The notes beneath the pieces were generated by a model, which saw nothing but the letters and a program-made list of their open reading frames with translations, ran no database searches and was not told the origin of the DNA. Positions 9,184-21,375 of a stretch of DNA of 64,000 nucleotides are shown here, piece after piece. The position numbers and the translations under genes are program-made. Each line of letters starts with the position of its first letter. Position 1 is the stretch's first letter. The stretch is from Duganella aceris (GTDB lineage Bacteria > Pseudomonadota > Gammaproteobacteria > Burkholderiales > Burkholderiaceae_D), in NCBI RefSeq assembly GCF_011090165.1, contig NZ_JAADJT010000001.1, positions 806,001 to 870,000 of the forward strand, given 5' to 3'.

Positions 9184-9408
9184 TTACGCTTGTTTCGCTT
9201 GCTTGGCGGCCTTGTCGAGGCGGCGGCCGACCATCGCGCACATCGGGCAGAAACCGAACAGGCCGGACGCCACGATGCCGGCGGCCGACAACGCCAGCAC
9301 CGAACCCCACATACCGCCCAGCACGCTGTAGCCGATCACCACGGCGATCAGGCCGACCACCACGCGCACGACGCGCTCCCAACCCGGTACATTTTTCACA
9401 TAAAACAT
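9184..9408 (-). CDS. DUF2892 (YgaP-type) small membrane protein
   Basis: A 74-residue protein with two hydrophobic helices (about residues 13-33 and 37-55) followed by F-C-P-M-C-A and a Lys/Ala-rich basic tail. The DUF2892 fold is known as the membrane part of YgaP and as stand-alone small proteins. Start chosen at the ATG at 9408 because GGAGAG immediately precedes it; an in-frame TTG four codons upstream overlaps that ribosome site. First gene of a probable DUF2892-sigma-fnr transcript, divergent from the ohrR-like gene. The CPMC pair may respond to redox, which is inference. Confidence 0.75.
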   Translation of the reverse strand: MFYVKNVPGWERVVRVVVGLIAVVIGYSVLGGMWGSVLALSAAGIVASGLFGFCPMCAMVGRRLDKAAKQAKQA

Positions 9409-9543
9409 TTTGCTCTCCAAATCGTCGCAGAGGAAGTCCCTCGGCTACTAAGAGGGGCGGCGGGCGCGTTTGGATTCGCGGCGTTGAAAATATTTTTGGG
9501 GCTTGGGTTTGCATTGCCGCCGGATAGTCGCTAGGCTAACGCG

Positions 9544-9999
9544 ATGACCTCTTCCAAGCTCCCATCCAAGCTGCCGGCGCCGCCTCGGCTGGACCAGCAC
9601 CTGTGCTTCCTGATCTACAACACCTCGCTCAAGATGACGCAGGTGTACAAGCCACTGCTGTCCGCGCTGAACCTGACTTATCCGCAATACCTGGTGATGG
9701 TGGTGCTGTGGGAGGAGGAGGGGCTGGGCATCAAGGACGTGGCGCAGCGCCTGCAGCAGGATTCCGGCTCGGTGACGCCGGTGGTCAAGCGCCTGGAAGC
9801 GGAGGGCTATCTGCTGCGCGACCGCGATGCGCGGGACGAGCGCAACCGCGTGCTGACGCTGACGCCGGCCGGCCAGGCCCTGCGCGCCGCCGCCATCAAG
9901 GTCAGCGAGGACTTTGCCGCCCAATGCTCGGTCAGCTTCGAAGAGGTGGACTCGCTGATGACCAACCTGCACAAGCTGAACCGCAACCTGGGCGATTGA
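9544..9999 (+). CDS. ohrR: OhrR-type MarR family peroxide-sensing repressor
   Basis: Winged-helix MarR repressor of organic hydroperoxide defence. The 151-residue protein has the OhrR hallmark L-D-x-x-L-C-F-x-I-Y with reactive C21, followed by L-x-x-T-Y-P-Q-Y-L-V-M-x-V-L-W-E and the wing region D-x-R-D-E-R. A second cysteine (about 126) is in the C-terminal helix, compatible with a two-cysteine sensor. AT-rich near-palindromes (GAAAATATTTT) sit before the gene at 9484 and immediately at its 3' end. The downstream hydrolase may be its target; no ohr gene adjoins, but an OsmC-family gene lies at 27562. Confidence 0.85.
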   Translation: MTSSKLPSKLPAPPRLDQHLCFLIYNTSLKMTQVYKPLLSALNLTYPQYLVMVVLWEEEGLGIKDVAQRLQQDSGSVTPVVKRLEAEGYLLRDRDARDERNRVLTLTPAGQALRAAAIKVSEDFAAQCSVSFEEVDSLMTNLHKLNRNLGD

Positions 10000-10009
10000 A
10001 AATATTTTC
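9996..10009. promoter_or_regulatory. AT-rich palindrome flanking ohrR (candidate OhrR operator)
   Basis: GAAAATATTTTC (9998-10009) is a perfect 12-bp palindrome in otherwise GC-rich DNA. The related TTGAAAATATTTT occurs at 9484-9496 upstream of ohrR. Occurrence on both sides of a MarR-family gene suggests operators for autoregulation and for the hydrolase; this is inference from symmetry and position only. Confidence 0.35.
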
Positions 10010-10069
10010 GCATTCCCGCCAATTTAACTTGCACGCGATTTATTAGTGCGCTATATTCACTCCATCGAA

Positions 10070-10091
10070 ACGCGTTCCACGTGAAACGCGT
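10070..10091. other. parS-like ParB-binding palindrome
   Basis: A 22-bp near-perfect palindrome centred on CACGTG. Its inner 14 bases, GTTCCACGTGAAAC (10074-10087), match the inner part of the conserved bacterial parS consensus TGTTNCACGTGAAACA; only the outermost T and A are replaced by C and G. It lies in the 151-bp intergenic space between ohrR and the hydrolase. parS sites cluster near chromosome origins, and an origin-like region occurs about 49 kb away in this window. Confidence 0.55.
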
Positions 10092-10108
10092 ATTAAAAAC
10101 CCAAATGA

Positions 10109-10120
10109 TTAGCGCGCTAA
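10109..10120. promoter_or_regulatory. Palindrome before hydrolase gene (operator candidate)
   Basis: TTAGCGCGCTAA is a perfect 12-bp palindrome 31 bp before the hydrolase start. A related TTAGTGCGCTA occurs at 10043-10053, and a further half-site TTAGCG at about 10124. Spacing suggests a tandem regulator-binding array; OhrR is the nearest candidate but the binder is unknown. Confidence 0.4.
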
Positions 10121-10150
10121 CTATTAGCGTATAACCCGAAAGGAATTATC

Positions 10151-10909
10151 ATGAAACGCACCGCCATCGCACTCGCAGCCACCCTCCTGTCCGCCGCCGC
10201 ACTGAACGCCGGCGCCGCCACCCCAGCCAGCGACACCACCGTGGTCCTGGTCCATGGCGCCTTCGCCGATGGTTCCAGCTGGGAGAAAGTGATCCCGCTG
10301 CTGCAAGCCAAAGGCTTGAAAGTGGTCGCCGTGCAAAATCCGCTGACCTCGCTGGCCGACGACGTCGCCGCCGCCAAGCGCGTGATCGATGCCCAGACCG
10401 GCAAGGTCGTGCTGGTCGGCCACTCGTGGGGCGGCATGGTCATCACCGAAGCCGGCACCAGCGACAAGATCAAGGCGCTGGTGTATGTGGCCGCTTTCGC
10501 GCCGTCCGAAGGTGAAGCCGCCGGCGCGCTGGGCAAGAACTACGCCGTGCCGCCGGGCATCGCTTCGCTGCAGGCCGACGCCGGCGGCTACCTGTGGGTG
10601 CCGGCCGATTCGATCGCCAAGAACTTCGCCCAGGACGTGTCGCCGGCCACCGCCGCGCTGATCGCCGCCACCCAGGGTCCGATCGCCGCCAAGGCCTTCG
10701 GCGACGTCACCACCGTGGCCGCCTGGAAAACCAAGCCGAGCTACTACATCGTGGCCGCCAACGACCGCATGATCGCACCGGACCTGGAACGCGCTTTCGC
10801 CAAGAAGCTCAACGCCGTCACCACCACGTTGCAAAGCAGCCACGTGCCGATGGTGTCGCAACCGGAGAAGGTCGCCGACGTGATTCTGGCGGCGGTCAAC
10901 GCCAAGTAA
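10151..10909 (+). CDS. Secreted alpha/beta hydrolase
   Basis: Serine hydrolase of the alpha/beta fold, 252 residues, with a Sec signal peptide (about residues 1-22, cleavage after A-G-A). Nucleophile elbow G-H-S92-W-G-G, oxyanion-side H-G-A-F-A-D-G-S-S-W, a late acid in A-N-D-R-M-I and a catalytic histidine in S-H-V-P-M. This resembles the esterase/haloperoxidase-like branch (RsbQ/salicylate-esterase-type sequences). The substrate is unknown. Preceded by AAAGGA and palindromic operator-like sites; followed by an intrinsic terminator, so it is transcribed alone. Confidence 0.8.
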   Translation: MKRTAIALAATLLSAAALNAGAATPASDTTVVLVHGAFADGSSWEKVIPLLQAKGLKVVAVQNPLTSLADDVAAAKRVIDAQTGKVVLVGHSWGGMVITEAGTSDKIKALVYVAAFAPSEGEAAGALGKNYAVPPGIASLQADAGGYLWVPADSIAKNFAQDVSPATAALIAATQGPIAAKAFGDVTTVAAWKTKPSYYIVAANDRMIAPDLERAFAKKLNAVTTTLQSSHVPMVSQPEKVADVILAAVNAK

Positions 10910-10956
10910 GCGGATAGCAAAAAATAAGTCACAAGTTAATCCCGTTTCATAGCAAG

Positions 10957-10982
10957 ACGGCTGGCGCACGCCAGCCGTTTTC
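10957..10982 (+). terminator. Rho-independent terminator after hydrolase
   Basis: Stem ACGGCTGGCG / CGCCAGCCGT with a two-base loop, followed by a short T-run. It lies 48 bp after the hydrolase stop. Confidence 0.85.
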
Positions 10983-11060
10983 GTTCTTGCAAAGCATGGG
11001 CTTTGATAGGAGAATCCCTATGCGTTTTGGCAATTCTGCTTCCACGCCGACAAGGATGAA

Positions 11061-14720
<3,660 letters not shown>

Positions 14721-14799
14721 GCGGCGCAAAATTCCCTCGGAAACATCTCAATTCGCCAATTTGCAACACTTCTCCCATAGGGGAAACGCGTATCGAAAT

Positions 14800-14818
14800 G
14801 GTATTGATAACAATTCGC
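14800..14818. promoter_or_regulatory. Fur box upstream of TonB receptor
   Basis: The 19 bases starting GGTATTGATAACAATT match the Fur consensus GATAATGATAATCATTATC at 13 positions by eye. It lies about 125 bp before the receptor start in an AT-rich stretch, consistent with iron-repressed expression. Confidence 0.6.
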
Positions 14819-14942
14819 ATTTACGTTATTGCAAAATGTTGTTACAATCTCACCCATTCGATTACCTACCCCCGGCAGCCGGACGCAGATCGCAGCAGTT
14901 TTACGCGCAGCCAGCCGTCACCATTCTGGAAGAAAGAAGCAC

Positions 14943-17279
14943 ATGGCAATGATCAAGAGTCGCAAACACGCGCAGTCGCGTTTCAACCAACACATGAGTG
15001 CGGCTCTGGCCGTGATGCTGCTGCCGGTCGCGGCCCACGCCGTCGACGCGACCACCGCGCCGGACGCCGCCACCCCGCAAAAACTGCAGGAAGTGCAAGT
15101 CCAGGGCAACCGCGAGAACGACTTCAAGGCCGAACGCGCCTCGTCCGCCAAGTACACCGAAAAACTGGTCGACACCGCCCAGACCCTGACCGTCATCAAG
15201 AAAGAACTGATCGAACAGCAAGGCGCCGTCACGCTGACCGAAGCGCTGCGCAACACCCCGGGCGTGGGCGCCTTCTTCCTGGGTGAAAACGGCAACACCA
15301 CCACCGGCGACGCCATCTACATGCGCGGCTTCGACGCCTCCAGCAGCATCTACGTCGACGGCGTGCGCGACATGGGCTCGATCTCGCGCGACACCTTCAA
15401 CATCGAACAGATCGACGTGCTCAAGGGCCCGGCCGGCACCGACAACGGCCGCAGCTCGCCGACCGGTTCGATCAACCTGGTCAGCAAGCAGCCATTGCTG
15501 GAAGATGCCTACCTCGGTTCCGTCACCTTCGGCAGCGGCCAGCAAAAGCGCGGCACCGCCGACCTCAACAAAGTGATCGACGCCAACAGCGGCACCGCCT
15601 TCCGCCTCAACCTGCTCGACCAGGACAGCGGCAATCCGGCGCGCGACATGGTCAAGAACAAGCGCTGGGCGGTGGCGCCGTCGGTCGCCTTCGGCCTCGG
15701 TTCGCCGACCCGCATCTACCTGAACTACCTGCACGTCAAGCAGGACAACGTGCCGGACGGCGGCGTGCTGACCATCGGCCTGCCGGGCTACAGCTCGCCG
15801 GCCGCCGCCACCGCGACCGACGCCGAAAAAGCCCGCCTGGCGGTGCTGAACACGGCGCCGCGCGTCGATCCGAAAAACTTCTACGGCTCGACCCTGGACC
15901 ATGACGACGTCACCGCCGACATGTTCACCGCGCGCTTCGAGCACGACTTCGCCAACGGCGTCAAACTGCAGAACACCACCCGCGCCGGCAAGACCGAGCA
16001 GAACTACCTGCTGACCTCGTTCATGGCCACCGGCGCCAACCTGATCCTGACCGGTCCGATGGACACCTGGACCATGGCGCGCACCAACCTGACCTACCGC
16101 GACGCCAGCAACAAGATCTTCACCAACCAGACCACCGCGACCCAGGAATTCGCCACCGGCGCCGTCAAGCACACCGTGGTGGGCGGCCTGGAGCTGACCA
16201 CCGAGAAACAGATCAACTACACGATCGCCGCGATCGGCGGCGTCACGCTGCCGCGCACCAACATCTACTACCCGAACCCGCACGCGGCGGTCAGCATTCC
16301 TTCGGCCCGCACCGGCGCGCAGGGCAACGGCAGCACCGACACCCAGAGCGTGTACCTGTTCGACACCGCCAAGATCGGCGACAAGTGGATCCTGAACGGT
16401 GGCGTGCGCGTCGACCACTACACCACCACCTATGACGCGGTGGCGCTCCAGGCCGCGGTCACGGCGCCGGCGCCGCAATTGATCCCGATCGGCACCCGCC
16501 TCGCCACCAACCTGAAAACCGGCGACAACCTGGTCAACGGCAAGCTGTCGGCGCTGTACAAGCTGACTCCGGAGAGCAGCTTCTACGCCCTGGTGGCCAG
16601 CTCGAAATCGCCGCCGGGCGGCACCAACTTCACGCTGAGCGCGGCCGCCAACAGCGCCGCCAACGTCAACTACGATCCGCAGGAAACCACCTCCTACGAG
16701 CTCGGCACCAAGTGGGACCTGCTGGCGCAGAAACTGTCGCTGTCGGCCGCGCTGTACCGCACCGACGTCAAGAACGAAGTGGAAGTCGATCCGACCAACG
16801 CCGCCGTGTTCTACCAGAACGGCAAGAAGCGCGTCGAGGGGATCGAACTGGGCGTGACCGGCGAAATCACCCGTGGCTGGCTGGTCAGCGCAGGCTACAC
16901 CCGCATGAACACCAAGGTCGAAGCCGGCCGCGTGGTCACCGCCAACGGCGAGAACCAGCTGAGCTACACGCCTAAGCAGGCGTTCACCTCGTGGACCTCG
17001 TACACGCTGCCGTTCGGCCTGCAGATCGGCGGCGGCGCCCGCTTCACCGACAAGCTGCTGCGCGGCACCGACGGCGCGGTCGGCACCCCGGCCTACGTCA
17101 ACTCGTCGTGGGTGTTCGATGCGATGGCGTCGTATCCGATCAACAAGAACTTCGATGTCCGCCTGAACGTGTACAACCTGGCCGACAAAGAGTACGTCGC
17201 CCAGATTAACAAATCCGGCTACCGTTACACCCCGGGCAGCCCACGCGCCGCCAGCCTGACCGCCAACGTCAAGTTCTAA
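14943..17279 (+). CDS. fiu: TonB-dependent catecholate siderophore receptor (Fiu-like)
   Basis: Outer-membrane 22-strand receptor for Fe3+-siderophore uptake, 778 residues. Start placed at ATG 14943 preceded by a purine-rich stretch; it gives a signal peptide ending in A-A-H-A at about residue 36, and the in-frame ATG at 14829 would add an unlikely leader. The plug domain (about 60-195) has the Fiu-type D-T-A-Q-T-L-T-V-I and [17 protein letters not shown] segments; the barrel ends with V-K-F, a terminal aromatic. The next gene is the PiuC/YbiX hydroxylase, as in E. coli fiu-ybiX. A Fur box lies upstream. Confidence 0.88.
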   Translation: MAMIKSRKHAQSRFNQHMSAALAVMLLPVAAHAVDATTAPDAATPQKLQEVQVQGNRENDFKAERASSAKYTEKLVDTAQTLTVIKKELIEQQGAVTLTEALRNTPGVGAFFLGENGNTTTGDAIYMRGFDASSSIYVDGVRDMGSISRDTFNIEQIDVLKGPAGTDNGRSSPTGSINLVSKQPLLEDAYLGSVTFGSGQQKRGTADLNKVIDANSGTAFRLNLLDQDSGNPARDMVKNKRWAVAPSVAFGLGSPTRIYLNYLHVKQDNVPDGGVLTIGLPGYSSPAAATATDAEKARLAVLNTAPRVDPKNFYGSTLDHDDVTADMFTARFEHDFANGVKLQNTTRAGKTEQNYLLTSFMATGANLILTGPMDTWTMARTNLTYRDASNKIFTNQTTATQEFATGAVKHTVVGGLELTTEKQINYTIAAIGGVTLPRTNIYYPNPHAAVSIPSARTGAQGNGSTDTQSVYLFDTAKIGDKWILNGGVRVDHYTTTYDAVALQAAVTAPAPQLIPIGTRLATNLKTGDNLVNGKLSALYKLTPESSFYALVASSKSPPGGTNFTLSAAANSAANVNYDPQETTSYELGTKWDLLAQKLSLSAALYRTDVKNEVEVDPTNAAVFYQNGKKRVEGIELGVTGEITRGWLVSAGYTRMNTKVEAGRVVTANGENQLSYTPKQAFTSWTSYTLPFGLQIGGGARFTDKLLRGTDGAVGTPAYVNSSWVFDAMASYPINKNFDVRLNVYNLADKEYVAQINKSGYRYTPGSPRAASLTANVKF

Positions 17280-17306
17280 GCGCCGGTTCCGATTCCGGGT
17301 TGCTGG

Positions 17307-17333
17307 GCCCCGCCTTCACCGGCGGGGCTTTTT
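17307..17333 (+). terminator. Intrinsic terminator between fiu and piuC
   Basis: Stem GCCCCGCC / GGCGGGGC, six-base loop, then five T. It lies 28 bp after the fiu stop and 20 bp before piuC, so piuC expression depends on read-through or on a promoter hidden in the hairpin region. Confidence 0.85.
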
Positions 17334-17352
17334 ACATTCAGGAGAGACCATC

Positions 17353-18030
17353 ATGATGCTGCACATCCCCGAGGTACTGAGCCGCGAGCAGGTGGCCGAG
17401 CTGCGCCGCCGCCTCGACCAGTCCGACTGGATCGACGGCCGCGCCACCGTCGGCACGCAGGGCGCCAAGGTCAAGCAGAACCGGCAGTTGCCGGAAACCT
17501 CGGCGCTGGGGCTGGAGCTGGGGCGGATCGTGCTCGACGCGCTGGGCCGCAATCCGCTGTTCTTCTCGGCCGCGCTGCCGCTGCGCACGATTCCGCCGCT
17601 GTTCAACAGCTACGCCGGCGGCGAGCACTACGGCGCCCACATCGACGGCGCGATGCGCCGCATCCCCGGCGGTCCCTGGCTGCGCACCGACGTCTCGTCG
17701 ACGCTGTTCCTCAGCGACCCGGACGAGTACGATGGCGGCGAGCTGATCGTCACCGACGCCTACGGCGAGCACGAAGTGAAGCTGCCGGCGGGGGATCTGA
17801 TCTTGTATCCGTCGACCAGCATCCACCGCGTCGAGCCGGTGACGCGCGGCGCGCGGGTGTGTTCGTTCTTCTGGACCCAGAGCATGGTGCGCGACGACAT
17901 GCGGCGCGGCCTGCTGCTGGAACTGGACCAGAACATCCAGAGCCTGCGCGCCCGCCTCGGCGACTGCCCGGAACTGGTCGGCCTGACCGGCCATTATCAC
18001 AATCTGCTGCGGCAGTGGAGCGAGGTCTAG
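17353..18030 (+). CDS. piuC: PKHD-type Fe(II)/2-oxoglutarate hydroxylase PiuC/YbiX
   Basis: Non-heme iron dioxygenase, 225 residues, linked to siderophore-receptor genes in many Proteobacteria. The iron triad is visible as H96-I-D98 and H158, with R168 placed to bind 2-oxoglutarate ([10 protein letters not shown]). Length and the [12 protein letters not shown] block fit the family. An AGGAGAG site precedes two adjacent ATG codons (17353 and 17356); either could start. The stop overlaps the stop of the convergent binding-protein gene. Confidence 0.9.
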   Translation: MMLHIPEVLSREQVAELRRRLDQSDWIDGRATVGTQGAKVKQNRQLPETSALGLELGRIVLDALGRNPLFFSAALPLRTIPPLFNSYAGGEHYGAHIDGAMRRIPGGPWLRTDVSSTLFLSDPDEYDGGELIVTDAYGEHEVKLPAGDLILYPSTSIHRVEPVTRGARVCSFFWTQSMVRDDMRRGLLLELDQNIQSLRARLGDCPELVGLTGHYHNLLRQWSEV

Positions 18031-18764
18031 GCGAGGCCGTAGCGCGCCAGGATGCGGCGCTTGGCGCCGTCGGCCTCCATCGCGGCCATGGCGCGGCGGA
18101 ACAACTGCACGTCGTCCTCGTCGAAGTCGAGCGACCCGGCCAGCCAGGCGGTGGTGCTACGCAACGGCGCGCCGACCTCGAACTGGTTTTCGGCGGAACG
18201 GCTTTGCAGCGACGCGCGGATGATGTTGCGTTCGCCGAAAGCCGCGTCCGCCATGCCGGCCACCAGGAAGCGGTGGATCTCGTCGATGCTGGCCGCCTCG
18301 ACCAGGTTGTTGTAGCCCAGCTCCGCCAGGATCGCCGCCTGGGCCGCGCCGCGCAGCAGCGTGATGCGGCGGTCCTTCATCTCCGCCACCCGGCTCAGGT
18401 CGAAATTGCCACGGCGCGGCGCGAGGAAGCCGTACTGCTCCTCGTACAGCGGCGCCAGCCAGCGGAATTGCGCCTCCCTGTCGGGCAGGCGGGTCAGCGG
18501 AAAGATCGCCGTGGCCGGCATGCTGGTGGCCAGGAACACGGCGCGCCGCCACGGCACGAATTCCGTCTCCGGCGCCAGCTTCGCCCGCCGGCACAGCTCG
18601 CGCACCATTTCCATCAGCGCGCCCGGACGGCTCCGGTCGTCCTCCAACACCAGCGGCGGCAGATGCGCCGTCACCAGCCGCATCCGCGCGGCCACGCCCG
18701 CCCGCGCGCCGGGCGCCAGCGCCAGCAACGCCGGCAAGGTGAGTATGGTTCGTCGTTTGATCAT
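18027..18764 (-). CDS. Periplasmic family 3 solute-binding-like protein
   Basis: A 245-residue protein with an N-terminal signal (about residues 1-22, [11 protein letters not shown] then A-R-A) and an SBP_bac_3-type fold: an early L-V-T-A-H-L-P-P-L strand, a P-W-R-R-A segment and a typical late D-A-A-F-G-E hinge. No ABC permease adjoins it, so it may be an orphan binding protein or a sensor partner rather than a transporter component. Ligand unknown; amino acids are the commonest in this family. Confidence 0.7.
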   Translation of the reverse strand: MIKRRTILTLPALLALAPGARAGVAARMRLVTAHLPPLVLEDDRSRPGALMEMVRELCRRAKLAPETEFVPWRRAVFLATSMPATAIFPLTRLPDREAQFRWLAPLYEEQYGFLAPRRGNFDLSRVAEMKDRRITLLRGAAQAAILAELGYNNLVEAASIDEIHRFLVAGMADAAFGERNIIRASLQSRSAENQFEVGAPLRSTTAWLAGSLDFDEDDVQLFRRAMAAMEADGAKRRILARYGLA

Positions 18765-18816
18765 GACGCTCTTTGTAGCATATCCGCCGCCGGGCGTGCG
18801 GCTTTAAGCGAAACGG

Positions 18817-19695
18817 CTACAGCAACTGCGACAGGAAGCTGGTGAACAGCCGCACCTTTTGCGACGGCGTACGGCCGGCCGGGTAGACGGCGTGCAGGTC
18901 GACCGGCTCCAGCTTGTAGCCGGGCAGCGCCGGCACCAGCTGGCCCGACGCCAGCTCGTCGCGGCACATCAGCGTGGCCGCGCGCGCCAGGCCCAGGCCG
19001 TGGCAGGCGCTGGCGATCGCCGCTTCCGCCGAATTGAGCAGGAAGCGCGGCTCGACCTTGATGGTGTCGGTCTTGCCGTCGCGCTCGAAGCTCCACGGCC
19101 AGTTGGCGGCCACCAGCGGGCCGACGATCAGGTCGTGCTGCGCCAGCTCGGCCGGCGCTTGCGGCGCGCCGCGTTCGGCCAGGTAGGCGGGCGAGGCCAC
19201 CAGCATGCGCTCCAGGCTGGCCAGCTTGCGCGCGCCGAAGCCGGAATCGCTCATCTTGCCGAAGCGGATCGCGACGTCGACGCCGTCCGCCACCAGGTCC
19301 TGCATATTGTCGGAGGTGAGGAATTCGATCTTCAGCTGTGGATGGTCTTTCAGGAACAGCGGCAGGCCGGGAATCAGGATCTTGATGCACAGCACCGACG
19401 GCAGCGCCACCCGCAGCACGCCGCGCAGGCTGTCGATGCCGCGCGCCGATTCGTCGGCGTCCTCCAGGTCGTACAGGATTTGCCGCGCCTTGCGCAGGAA
19501 GGCCACGCCGGCCTCGGTCGGCACGATGCGGCGCGTGCTGCGCAACAGCAGCTTGATGCCCAGCCGCGTCTCCAGCTCCGAGACGATGCGCGACACCGAC
19601 GGCTGCGACAGCCCCAGGTCGCGCGCGGTGGCGGAAAAACTGCCGGTGTCGGCGGCGCGCACGAACACCATCAACTCCTGGAAACGGTCGTTCAT
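18817..19695 (-). CDS. LysR-family transcriptional regulator
   Basis: A 292-residue regulator with an N-terminal winged helix (about residues 5-62, S-F-S-A-T-A-R-D-L-G-L-S-Q-P-S-V-S-R) and a LysR substrate-binding domain. Start ATG 19695 has GGGGAGC upstream and overlaps the stop of the preceding hydrolase gene (ATGA), so it is the last gene of an SDR-hydrolase-regulator operon. The CrgA-like subclass (V-D-V-A-I-R-F-G) often controls divergent oxidoreductase genes; the divergent SDR at 21376 is a plausible target. Confidence 0.88.
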   Translation of the reverse strand: MNDRFQELMVFVRAADTGSFSATARDLGLSQPSVSRIVSELETRLGIKLLLRSTRRIVPTEAGVAFLRKARQILYDLEDADESARGIDSLRGVLRVALPSVLCIKILIPGLPLFLKDHPQLKIEFLTSDNMQDLVADGVDVAIRFGKMSDSGFGARKLASLERMLVASPAYLAERGAPQAPAELAQHDLIVGPLVAANWPWSFERDGKTDTIKVEPRFLLNSAEAAIASACHGLGLARAATLMCRDELASGQLVPALPGYKLEPVDLHAVYPAGRTPSQKVRLFTSFLSQLL

Positions 19696-20450
19696 TGCTT
19701 GCTCCCCAGCTTGCGCCCGAACAGGTCCAGCAGGCGCTCCCAATGGCGCTCCGCCGCGTCGGCATTGTAGACCAGCCGCTCGGGGAAGGCGAAGCCGTGC
19801 CAGACGTCCGGATACAGCTCGACCCGGGCGTCGGCGCCGGCCGCTTGCAGCGCGGCGCTGAACGGCGCCAGTTGCTCCATCGGCGCGAACGGATCGATGC
19901 CGGCCCAGCCGACATAGATTTCAGCGCGCGCGTCGCGCACCACCCGATGCGGACTGTCTTCGCGCTCGGTCATCAGATGGGTGCCGTAGAAACAGGCCGC
20001 CGCCGCGATCTCGTCCGCAAAACGCGCCGCCGCGTTCAGCGCGTACTGGCCGCTCATGCAGTAACCGACGCAGCCCAGCGCACCGGGCGCCGCCGCCGGA
20101 TCCGCGCGCGCGTGGGCGATCAGCGCGGCGGTGTCGGCCATCACAAGCTCGATGCCGATGCTGCCCATCAGGCGGCCGATCAGCTGCTTGTGTTGCGCGT
20201 CCTCGTCGCCGCGAAACGGCCCCATGTCGCCGTGATGGCTGCGGTAATACAGGTCCGGCAGCATGACGTAATAGCCGGCCGCCGCCAGCCGCCGGCACAT
20301 GGCGCGCAATTCCTCGCGCATGCCCGGCGCATCCATGTAGAAGATCAGCGCCGGGTGCGCGCCGGCGCCCTGCGGATGGCAGATCCAGGTCGGCATCGCG
20401 CCGTCCCTGGTGGCGATCTCGGCCTGGCGCTGGTGCACGGCCACGCTCAT
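19692..20450 (-). CDS. Dienelactone hydrolase family protein
   Basis: A 252-residue alpha/beta hydrolase. The nucleophile elbow is G-Y-C-M-S-G, a cysteine as in dienelactone hydrolase rather than serine; the acid and histidine are visible in W-A-G-I-D-P-F-A-P and W-H-G-F-A-F-P-E-R. It starts at ATG 20450, overlapping the SDR stop (ATGA), and its own stop overlaps the LysR start. Probable role is hydrolysis of a lactone or activated ester made by the partner SDR; the true substrate is unknown. Confidence 0.83.
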   Translation of the reverse strand: MSVAVHQRQAEIATRDGAMPTWICHPQGAGAHPALIFYMDAPGMREELRAMCRRLAAAGYYVMLPDLYYRSHHGDMGPFRGDEDAQHKQLIGRLMGSIGIELVMADTAALIAHARADPAAAPGALGCVGYCMSGQYALNAAARFADEIAAAACFYGTHLMTEREDSPHRVVRDARAEIYVGWAGIDPFAPMEQLAPFSAALQAAGADARVELYPDVWHGFAFPERLVYNADAAERHWERLLDLFGRKLGSKQ

Positions 20451-21166
20451 GCGGCGCGCTTGCCGATCGAGCCGCCGCCGTCGACGTGCAGCGTCTGGCC
20501 GGTGATGTAGCCGGCGTCCTCGGACAGCAGGAAGGCGATGGCGGCGGCGATCTCGTCCGGCTGGCCGAAGCGGCCCATCGGCACGAAGGCCAGCATGCGC
20601 GCCTCGTTGTCGCTGCCGATCGGGCTGTTGGCGCGGAACAGTTCGGTCTCGGTCGGGCCGGGCGCGACCGCGTTGACGGTGATGCCGGTGCTGGCCAGTT
20701 CCAGCGCCCAGGTGCGGGCGAAGCTGGTCAACGCCGACTTGGCGGCGGCGTAGGCGCTGCGCGCCGGCGTGCCGAGGATGGTCAGGCTGGAGATGTTGAC
20801 CACGCGGCCCCATTGCTGCTCGCGCATCTGCGGCAGCAGCGCCTGGGTGGCTTGCACCGCCGCGTGCAGGTTGAGGCGCATCACTTCATCCAGGTCGTCC
20901 AGCGTGATCGCGCCCAGCAGCTGCGGACGCACCAGGCCGACGTTGTTGACCAGGCCGTCGAAGCGGTATTCGGCGGTCAGCTGTTCCAGCACGCGCGCGG
21001 TGGCGGCGGCGTCGCCCAGGTCGACGCTGACCAGCTTGCCGGGGAAGCCGGCGTCGGCGCCGCGCGCCAGGCCGACCACCTGGTGGCCGCTGTCGTGCAG
21101 GCGCTGCGCCAGCGCCAGGCCGATCCCTTTGCTGGCGCCGGAAATGAGGTAGGTGCGTTGCTTCAT
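20447..21166 (-). CDS. Short-chain dehydrogenase/reductase
   Basis: Classical SDR of 239 residues: cofactor motif G-A-S-K-G-I-G (about residues 10-16), N-N-V-G, catalytic S in N-I-S-S-L, Y-A-A-A-K and the C-terminal G-Q-T-L-H-V-D-G-G. First gene of a minus-strand operon with the dienelactone hydrolase and LysR genes, with a 4-base overlap to the next. Resembles 3-oxoacyl-ACP-reductase-like enzymes; substrate unknown. Confidence 0.88.
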   Translation of the reverse strand: MKQRTYLISGASKGIGLALAQRLHDSGHQVVGLARGADAGFPGKLVSVDLGDAAATARVLEQLTAEYRFDGLVNNVGLVRPQLLGAITLDDLDEVMRLNLHAAVQATQALLPQMREQQWGRVVNISSLTILGTPARSAYAAAKSALTSFARTWALELASTGITVNAVAPGPTETELFRANSPIGSDNEARMLAFVPMGRFGQPDEIAAAIAFLLSEDAGYITGQTLHVDGGGSIGKRAA

Positions 21167-21248
21167 GATGTACTCCCGTGGGAAATAAGATGGCTCCAGT
21201 GTGGCCTATCCTGCGCCCGCCTACTATCCAGCCCGGGTGGAATTCATA

Positions 21249-21265
21249 TATTTGCTCACCGAATA
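21249..21265. promoter_or_regulatory. LysR-type binding motif in divergent intergenic region
   Basis: TATTTGCTCACCGAATA holds a T-N11-A core with TATT/AATA dyad symmetry. It sits in the 209-bp space between the divergent SDR genes at 21166 and 21376, where a LysR regulator from the left operon would be expected to act. Weak motif, position-based inference. Confidence 0.3.
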
Positions 21266-21375
21266 AATAGCTCGCATTCGCGCAGCGGATAAATGTCATC
21301 CGGCGGCGGCGTCTACTGATCCCTGTCTTGCGTCCATAGAATATCAGACATCAAAACAGATCTCGGGAGTAAAAA

